38,537 bases of DNA from UBA4735 sp035935465. GTDB taxonomy: Bacteria > Chloroflexota > Limnocylindria > P2-11E. Within the stretch, counting starts at the first letter, position 1. Every line of letters starts with the position of its first letter. The DNA lies in contig DASYXA010000022.1 of NCBI GenBank assembly GCA_035935465.1, forward strand, positions 1-38,537, given 5' to 3'. The notes beneath the pieces were generated by a model, which saw only the letters and a program-made list of their open reading frames with translations, searched no databases and was not told the origin of the DNA. Made by a program: the position numbers and the translations under genes. Positions 33,619-38,537 of this stretch are shown piece by piece.

Positions 33619-34463
33619 CGGGTCACCCGCACGCCCATCCGCTCGGCGAGGGCGCTGAACACGAGATCGGGCCGCTCGTCGCGCAGCAGCGGATTCCGCG
33701 CGCGCTCGCGCGCGACGAGCTCGGGATCGAGGTCCGCGACGAGGAGCTCCTCCTCCCACTCCTTCGCCCGCGCGCACACGGTGCCGTCGGGCCCGATCAC
33801 CTCGGAGCCGCCCCAGAAACCGATCCCATCCTCGTGGCCGACGCGATTCACGAACACGACGTACACGGTGAGGTACTGGGCGTAGAAGCGATCCATCATC
33901 CGGCACGACGCCGCGGTCCCAAGGTCGCCACCCTCGGCGACGCCCCGGCCGGGGCTCGCGGCGGGCGCGAAGATGACGCTCGCGCCGGCGGTCGCGTAGA
34001 CGTACGGCACCGAGAGATGCCACAGGTCCTCGCAGATCGCGATGCCCGCGGGGCCCGCCGCGCTCTCGAACGTCTCGAACCGGTCGCCGGGCCCGAAGTA
34101 CCGGCCGTCGTCGAAGATCCCGTAGGTGGGGAGGTAGACCTTGCGGTGGAGGTGGCGGAGCTTCCCGCCGGACCAGTAGCCCTGCGCGATGTGCAGCTTG
34201 GCGTCCGCCGAGCGCTCGACGAAGCCGGCGCTCACGTCGATGTCGCGCGACGCCGCGGCGATCGGCTCGAGCCTCACGTCGCCGGCCGCGCACGCGACGT
34301 CGGCGGCGAGATCCTTCAGGTAATACCCGGTGAGCGAGAGCTCGGGGAACACGACGAGCTTCGCGCCCGTGGCGCGCGCCTTCGCGATCCAGTCCGTGTG
34401 CATCTCGATGTTGCGGGTCACCGCCCCGAGCGCGGGCGCGCACTGGGCGATCGCGATCTTCAC
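33615..34463 (-). CDS. Nitrilase-superfamily amidase, probable glutaminase partner of NadE
   Basis: The 282-residue protein has the Glu-Lys-Cys triad: E41 (VFPELSLTG), K108 (HRKVYLPTYG) and C144 (ICEDLWH). The motifs YLPTYGIFDDGRYFGPG and ICEDLWH and the overall order match the N-terminal glutaminase domain of two-domain NAD synthases. The adjacency to a one-domain nadE with an ATGA overlap suggests a split glutamine-dependent NAD synthase. Another nitrilase-type amidohydrolase remains possible. The GTG at 34463 overlaps the preceding stop as GTGA. Confidence 0.88.
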   Translation of the reverse strand: MKIAIAQCAPALGAVTRNIEMHTDWIAKARATGAKLVVFPELSLTGYYLKDLAADVACAAGDVRLEPIAAASRDIDVSAGFVERSADAKLHIAQGYWSGGKLRHLHRKVYLPTYGIFDDGRYFGPGDRFETFESAAGPAGIAICEDLWHLSVPYVYATAGASVIFAPAASPGRGVAEGGDLGTAASCRMMDRFYAQYLTVYVVFVNRVGHEDGIGFWGGSEVIGPDGTVCARAKEWEEELLVADLDPELVARERARNPLLRDERPDLVFSALAERMGVRVTR

Positions 34464-36955
34464 GAGGCCCGGAAGCTCCCGACGCGATCCGCGTACTGGT
34501 GCGCGAGCGACCACGCGCGACCGTCGTCCGCGGCCTCGGCCCACACGCTGAACAGCGGCTGATCCGCGTCGGGCAGGACGAGGACCCACTCGCCGTCGTA
34601 GACGTGCTTCACGCCGTCGACCTGCCTCGTGCGGTCGGTCGCCGGCTCCTGGGCGAGCATGCGCATGACGCGGCCCTTGTCCTCCCACGGGCAGGCGACC
34701 TTCAGCCGGACGAGGTGCGCGGCCGGCGTCGCGTCCATCACGTCCGCGAGCGACGTCTTCCGGACCGCGAGCAGCTCGAGGAGCTTCACGATCGCGAACA
34801 GGCCGTCGAACGACGGGTGGAACCGCGGGAAGATGAAGCCGCCGAGGCCATCGGCGACCAGCAGCGGGTGCTCGCGCGCGGCGAGCCCCATCTGCGCTTC
34901 GGCGGACGCGCGGACGCGCTGCACGCGGCCACCGGCCTCGGTCACGAGCTGCTCGATGATCGCCGGCGCGAACACCGGCACCGCCACGAGGCCCGGCGTG
35001 GTCTGCGCGATGAGCCGGACGAAGGCGGTGAGGAAGTGGCGGTCCTCGACGATCCGGCCCTTGTCGTCGGCGACGAAGATCTTCTCGCCGCCCGAGTCGA
35101 GCGTGACCCCGAAGCTCGCCCGCAGCGTCGCGGTGATCGCCGCGAGCTCCCGCATCTGCTGCTGGAACTCCTCGAGCGAGCGCGAGCCGATGTTCTCCGA
35201 GACCACCGAGTTGATCCCGATCACCTCGACGTCGAGCGCCTCCATGAGCTGCGGGAGGTACTGCGCCGCGGTGCCGTGCGAGTAGTTGAGGACGATCTTG
35301 AACTTCGCATCCGTGATCTCGCGCTTCTGCGCGACCTCGCGCAGGAACGCGTCGCTGTACTCCTCGCCCACGCGGGGGATCTCGAGGATGCGGCCGACGT
35401 CGTCGTAGGAGCTGCGGCGGAAGTCCTCGCGGAAGAAGGTGTTCTCGACCTTGCGCTCCTGGGCCTTGTCCATGTCGAGGGCCTGGCGGTCGAAGAACTT
35501 GATGTCGCAGACGCGGACGTCGAACGGCGAGATCCGCACGTGGACGCCGCCCGCGGCGCCCATCCGGCGGGTCTGGAACCGTCCGATCGGCAGCGGCGCC
35601 TGGGTGAGGTCGGCGACGTGGACGCCCGCGCCGACGATGCCGGACATCAGCGCCCGCTTCAGCATCCGGCTCGAGCGATGCTGGTCGCGGTTCATCGTGA
35701 CCATGGTGCCGCTCGGGATCGACGAGGCATATGCGGAGCCGAGGCGCGCGGCGAACTCGGGGGTGAGGTCGACGTTCACGAGGCCCGTGACGCCGAACCG
35801 GCCGAACAGCGAGCGCCGGCTCTGCGAGCCCCAGATGAGGCTCGAGCCGACCACGGCGCCGCCCTCGACCTGCTTGTCCGGCCAGATCTTGACCTCCGCG
35901 CGGACGCGGGCGCCCTCGTTGATCACGGAGTGGTCGCCGATGACCGAGCCCTCCTCGAGGACGACCCGCGACTTGAGCGCGCACTGCCGGCCGACGATCG
36001 CGCCACGGAGCTCCGCGCGCTCGCCGATGTAGCTGTTGCGCCACACGATCGAGCTCTCGACGTAGGCGAACTGGTCCACCGCGACGGCGTCCCGAAGCAC
36101 GGTCGGTCCGATGATCTCGGCACCGCCGCCGATCCGCACGCCCGCGCCGAGGTAGAGCGGACCGGTGAGCCTCGCGGTGGGCTCGATCTCCACCTCGCCG
36201 CCCGCGAACACCCCGGGGAGGATCTCCCGCCCGAGCGGCTCGCTCTTCATCTTTCCTAGGAGGAGGTCCGCGTTCGCGCGGCCGTACTCGGCGATCGAGC
36301 CCACGTCGGTCCAGTAGCCCTCGGCGACGTACCCGAACAGCCGCTCGCCGTCCGCGAGGAGCTGCGGAAAGAGATCCTTGCTGAAGTCGAATTTCTCGCC
36401 GATCGCGTAGCGCTCGAGGACCCGCGGCTCGATCACGTAGATGCCGGTGTTGATGGTGTCCGAGAAGACCTCGCCCCAGGACGGCTTCTCGAGGAACTTG
36501 GTGATCCGCCCGTCCGGCTGGGTGATGACCACGCCGTACTCGAGCGGGTTCGCCACGCGGACGAGCGTGAGCGTGACCGCCGCCTTCCGCTCCCGGTGGA
36601 ACGCGACGACCTTCGAGAGGTCGATGTCGGTCATCGCGTCGCCGGAGATCACGAGGAACGTGTCGCCGAGCGCCGCGCCGATCTGGCGGACCGACCCGCC
36701 GGTGCCCAGCGGGGTCTCTTCGACGCTGTAGCGGAGCCGCATGCCGACCGCCCCGCCGTCCCCGTAGCTGTCCTGGATCACCGAGGCGAGGTATTGGAGC
36801 GTGACGAAGGCGTCCTCGATGCCGTGGCGCTTGAGCAGGTCGAAGATGTGGCCGAGGCAGGGCTTGTTCACGATCGACACCATCGGCTTGGGACGGTTGA
36901 TCGTCAGCGGTCTGAGGCGGCTCCCCTCGCCGCCGGCCATGACGACGGCCTGCAT
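34460..36955 (-). CDS. Mannose-1-phosphate guanylyltransferase-like protein fused to LbH and phosphomannomutase-like domains
   Basis: The 831-residue protein has three parts. A nucleotidyltransferase domain (1-232) carries GGEGSRLRPLT, KPMVSIVNKP, GDAMTDID and NTGIYVIEP. Left-handed helix hexapeptide repeats cover about 255-375. An alpha-D-phosphohexomutase-like domain covers 380-831. In the last, the usual catalytic TASHNP loop reads RISPFD (S476), the metal loop DGDxDR reads LDSGGEK (D620), and the sugar loop GExSGH reads DGLGGF. Mutase activity is therefore doubtful. It may make GDP-mannose or another NDP-sugar for glycan synthesis. ATG 36955 has no ribosome site but TAGACT 7 nt upstream. 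It heads the operon with nitrilase, nadE and EamA. Confidence 0.9.
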   Translation of the reverse strand: MQAVVMAGGEGSRLRPLTINRPKPMVSIVNKPCLGHIFDLLKRHGIEDAFVTLQYLASVIQDSYGDGGAVGMRLRYSVEETPLGTGGSVRQIGAALGDTFLVISGDAMTDIDLSKVVAFHRERKAAVTLTLVRVANPLEYGVVITQPDGRITKFLEKPSWGEVFSDTINTGIYVIEPRVLERYAIGEKFDFSKDLFPQLLADGERLFGYVAEGYWTDVGSIAEYGRANADLLLGKMKSEPLGREILPGVFAGGEVEIEPTARLTGPLYLGAGVRIGGGAEIIGPTVLRDAVAVDQFAYVESSIVWRNSYIGERAELRGAIVGRQCALKSRVVLEEGSVIGDHSVINEGARVRAEVKIWPDKQVEGGAVVGSSLIWGSQSRRSLFGRFGVTGLVNVDLTPEFAARLGSAYASSIPSGTMVTMNRDQHRSSRMLKRALMSGIVGAGVHVADLTQAPLPIGRFQTRRMGAAGGVHVRISPFDVRVCDIKFFDRQALDMDKAQERKVENTFFREDFRRSSYDDVGRILEIPRVGEEYSDAFLREVAQKREITDAKFKIVLNYSHGTAAQYLPQLMEALDVEVIGINSVVSENIGSRSLEEFQQQMRELAAITATLRASFGVTLDSGGEKIFVADDKGRIVEDRHFLTAFVRLIAQTTPGLVAVPVFAPAIIEQLVTEAGGRVQRVRASAEAQMGLAAREHPLLVADGLGGFIFPRFHPSFDGLFAIVKLLELLAVRKTSLADVMDATPAAHLVRLKVACPWEDKGRVMRMLAQEPATDRTRQVDGVKHVYDGEWVLVLPDADQPLFSVWAEAADDGRAWSLAHQYADRVGSFRAS

Positions 36956-36962
36956 CGGGACG

Positions 36963-36968
36963 AGTCTA
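36963..36968 (-). promoter_or_regulatory. -10 box of a putative leaderless promoter (nucleotidyltransferase operon)
   Basis: TAGACT on the minus strand ends 7 nt before the ATG at 36955. Its TAG is also the stop codon of the RAM-domain gene upstream. The same hexamer precedes metG. Confidence 0.5.
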
Positions 36969-37262
36969 GGCGCGTTTCGCGGGCTGCTCGGCTCCGATGG
37001 AGAAGAGGGATTCGAGATCGTGACGGGAGTACATCTTGAACGCGACGTGCGTGTCCGTGCGCACGACGCCGGGCACTTGACCGATCCGGCGGGTGACGAT
37101 GTCCGCGAGCTCGTCATGCTCTCGCGCGCGGACCATCGCGACGAAGTCCATCGGACCCGTGACCGAGTACACCTCGGAGACCCCCTCGATCGCGGCGAGC
37201 GCCTCGCCGAGCGTCGGGATCGCCTTCCGGTCCGCGCTGATGAGCACGATCGCGGTGATCAT
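36966..37262 (-). CDS. Stand-alone Lrp/AsnC ligand-binding (RAM) domain protein
   Basis: The 98-residue protein matches the effector-binding half of Lrp/AsnC regulators: ITAIVLISADR, EALAAIEGVSEVYSVTGPMDFVAMVRA, DELADIVTRRIGQVPGVVRTDTHVAFK. There is no helix-turn-helix. Such proteins bind amino acids and form rings, and may modulate other regulators or enzymes. The ATG at 37262 has an AGGTGAG site. The stop is embedded in the leaderless promoter of the next gene. Confidence 0.85.
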   Translation of the reverse strand: MITAIVLISADRKAIPTLGEALAAIEGVSEVYSVTGPMDFVAMVRAREHDELADIVTRRIGQVPGVVRTDTHVAFKMYSRHDLESLFSIGAEQPAKRA

Positions 37263-37301
37263 TTCAGCTCACCTTCGCCCAGACCGCGCACGGCCGGCGG
37301 A

Positions 37302-37334
37302 CTCGCTCCTCGCGGCACAGCCGCTCGTCGCTCG
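37302..37334. repeat. Dispersed 33-bp repeat, copy 2
   Basis: It matches 25859-25891 at 30 of 33 positions, with the same GCGGC-loop-GCCGC core. Two of the three differences fall at positions 8 and 26, which pair with each other (G-C in one copy, C-G in the other). It lies in the gap between the RAM gene and the gene at 37346. Confidence 0.6.
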
Positions 37335-37345
37335 TTGGTTCAACG

Positions 37346-37549
37346 CTAGAGGCTCTTCACGTCGATGTCGTGGAGCGCGGACTTGAGGTAGTGCGCCGCC
37401 TCCTGGAAGGCCATGGCTTTGCCGCGGTTCAGCGCGGCCTCGTAGCTGTCGAGGCTGTCGGCGCTCGAGCGCTCGTCGTAGCGGTGGAACGCCTCCTCGA
37501 GCTGGTCGACGGCGAGCTTCACGCGGTCGCGCGCGGCGGAGCTGATCAC
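37346..37549 (-). CDS. Small helical protein, function unknown
   Basis: I do not recognise the family. The product is 67 residues from GTG 37549, or 69 from GTG 37555. It is all-helical by composition: RDRVKLAVDQLEEAFHRYDERSSADSLDSYEAALNRGKAMAFQEAAHYLKSALHDIDV. It has no signal peptide or membrane segment. GTG 37549 is preferred because GGGAGG lies 6 nt upstream, while it abuts GTG 37555. That ribosome site is inside a long hairpin (37549-37601), so expression is probably controlled at translation. Confidence 0.55.
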   Translation of the reverse strand: MISSAARDRVKLAVDQLEEAFHRYDERSSADSLDSYEAALNRGKAMAFQEAAHYLKSALHDIDVKSL

Positions 37550-37601
37550 GGACACCCTCCCGATGACTGCGTCGGTGACGAGGATATCGGGAGGGCGTCC
37601 G
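37549..37601 (-). promoter_or_regulatory. Long hairpin sequestering the ribosome-binding site
   Basis: In the minus-strand RNA, 37601-37586 pairs with 37564-37549 as a 16-bp stem with one G-U wobble; the loop is 21 nt. The wobble position would be an A-C mismatch in the plus-strand RNA, so the structure is better on the minus strand. The 3' arm contains the GGGAGGG ribosome site and reaches the first base of the GTG start, and the 5' arm has the complementary CCCUCCC. There is no U-tract after the stem, so it does not look like a terminator. Confidence 0.65.
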
Positions 37602-37615
37602 GACCGCCTGGCGCT

Positions 37616-37801
37616 CTACGGTGCGCGGCGCGTCGTGGTGGTCGTGGTCTCCTCGACGACCTCGTCGTTCACGGCCGGGTCGTTGACCTGCACGTCGGCG
37701 CCGCCGTCGGGGCGCACGTTCACGTTCGTGATCTGACCCTGCGGGACGCGGGCATCCTTGATGGTGGTCCGGCGCTCGGTCGTCTCGGTGCGTTCATCCA
37801 T
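37616..37801 (-). CDS. Small Thr/Glu-rich hydrophilic protein, function unknown
   Basis: I do not recognise the family. The 61-residue product is rich in Glu, Thr and Arg, with MDERTETTERRTTIKD at the start and EETTTTTTRRAP at the end around a short VPQGQITNVNVRPDGGADVQVNDPAV core. It is probably disordered. The ATG at 37801 has a GGAGG site 7 nt upstream, which supports a real gene. A longer frame to 37873 adds nothing recognisable. The gene sits upstream of the hairpin-controlled small gene. Confidence 0.5.
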   Translation of the reverse strand: MDERTETTERRTTIKDARVPQGQITNVNVRPDGGADVQVNDPAVNDEVVEETTTTTTRRAP

Positions 37802-37926
37802 GGCGGCCTCCGTGTTCTCTCTCGCGAACAGGGATGCACACCCGGTGCCAGCGGCTCCGGGCCCGGACGCCACCCGAAGGCGGCTGCTCTACGTGTTCGA
37901 CGCGTGGGTCGAAGGCCGGCGTTCCG

Positions 37927-38537
37927 CTACTGGCAGGTCGTGGTGAGCGTGAGCTGTTGGCGAGCCACGAGCGGGCCGCTCACGGCACCGTCGTACACCT
38001 GGACCGTCGACAGGTAGGTCGTCACGCAGGCGTTGATGAACGTGTTGACCACATGCACGTCCACGGGACCGGTCGTCGAGCCAACGTGCGCCGTCCCGTA
38101 GAAGAACGAACCGAGGCTCGGCCAGTCGAAGCCCACGCGGAGGTCACCGCTCGGGAGCGGACGATTGATCTGTAGATAGACCGTACCCGGGCAATTGATC
38201 CAGCCCTTGATCAGGCCGCCTGGCGCGGGCGTCGTACACGGTCCATAGGCGACCCGCGTCACCGAGACGATCGGAAGCGCGACCGGCGGCGCCGTGGGGA
38301 CGAACGGCGCGGCGGTGGGCACGTAGGGTGCGACGGTGGCGACGACGGACGCCGGCGTGGACAGGACCGCTGGCGTTGTCGTGAGCGCCGACTGCGCTGT
38401 CGTCGCCACAGGCGGCGTCTCGGTCGGTACCAGCGAACGTGGCGGAGGTGCCGGCTTGCCTTCAGCTGTCGCGAGCAATCCGGTGAGCTCATCTTCCAAG
38501 GTGCGCGCGGCTTGGTAGACATCGTGGAGCGGACCTT
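37927..38537 (-). CDS. Pro/Thr-rich linker protein with a secreted-type C-terminal domain (5' end outside window)
   Basis: The frame is open to the window edge and continues past a TTG at 38499, so the gene is probably partial. The visible 203 residues start with a helical stretch (LHDVYQAARTLEDELTGLLA). An 80-residue Pro/Thr/Ala/Val-rich linker follows. The C-terminal domain has paired cysteines (PCTTPAP, INCPGTVYLQI, NACVTTYL, LTTTCQ) and strands such as LRVGFDWPSLG and VDVHVVNTFINA. It looks like an extracellular beta domain on a flexible stalk; no family is recognised. Confidence 0.6.
   Translation of the reverse strand, partial: GPLHDVYQAARTLEDELTGLLATAEGKPAPPPRSLVPTETPPVATTAQSALTTTPAVLSTPASVVATVAPYVPTAAPFVPTAPPVALPIVSVTRVAYGPCTTPAPGGLIKGWINCPGTVYLQINRPLPSGDLRVGFDWPSLGSFFYGTAHVGSTTGPVDVHVVNTFINACVTTYLSTVQVYDGAVSGPLVARQQLTLTTTCQ

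Noticed and set aside
37555..37595. Rho-independent terminator for the gene ending at 37616
   Set aside because: The stem is strong but is followed by GUCCGUGAUC with no U-tract, and its 3' arm is the next gene's ribosome site.
37896..37913. Inverted repeat TTCGA-N8-TCGAA after the last gene
   Set aside because: Only 5 bp arms and no U-run; too weak to call a terminator or operator.

Overview
The window is a dense, high-GC stretch (about 70% G+C by eye) of a bacterial chromosome. The groES-groEL operon carries a CIRCE/HrcA operator. There are several lipobox lipoproteins, Tat-type Rieske proteins, a caa3-type oxidase joined to a bc complex, and actinobacterial-style small cox subunits. This fits a monoderm-like, aerobic, high-GC lineage, most likely Chloroflexota (Limnocylindria-like) or a relative. 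The lineage is an inference; no rRNA gene is present to settle it. I found no tRNA, CRISPR array, insertion sequence or prophage, and no stretch over 300 bp lacks a gene.

Layout. 1-1055: tail of an anti-sigma-K-like gene and a convergent phosphotransferase. 1081-3224: groS-groL with promoter, CIRCE and terminator. 3276-5463: enolase-superfamily enzyme plus Nudix hydrolase, convergent with a lone Rieske protein. 5538-6506: lipoprotein built from four repeats. 6510-8976: GNAT, TetR regulator, perfect operator and BoxB-like di-iron oxygenase. 9251-11451: M23 peptidase and a TolB-like lipoprotein. 11448-16581: one operon, ctaC-ctaD-ctaE-ctaF-Rieske-cytochrome b/c, with every junction overlapping. 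16618-20544: metG-tatD-lipoprotein-DUF4349. 20567-23874: an ABC permease pair whose second member is fused to an M28 aminopeptidase. 23871-30099 (minus strand): rsmI, ppa, esterase, ATP-grasp ligase, circularly permuted ATP-grasp, GCS2-like ligase and DinB-like protein. 30105-31814: DUF1440 protein and a sensor-like membrane protein ending in SHOCT. 31859-36955: sugar nucleotidyltransferase/pseudo-phosphomutase, nitrilase, nadE, EamA exporter. 36966-38537: small genes with a strong hairpin and a dispersed repeat.

How the genes work together. The respiratory operon could pass electrons from menaquinol through a Rieske/b complex to a cytochrome c domain fused to cytochrome b, then to the cytochrome c domain on oxidase subunit II, with no soluble cytochrome needed. 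The esterase/ATP-grasp/CP-ATP-grasp/GCS2/DinB set looks like a pathway for an unknown gamma-glutamyl or peptide-like small molecule, possibly a thiol. The nitrilase and nadE products probably form a split glutamine-dependent NAD synthase.

Expression signals. Several first genes have a TANNNT box 6-7 nt before the start codon, as in leaderless transcription. Genes inside operons overlap by ATGA or GTGA. At two junctions (metG/tatD, nadE/eamA) the only plausible start is CTG within CTGA. Two genes have stable hairpins over or next to their ribosome-binding sites.
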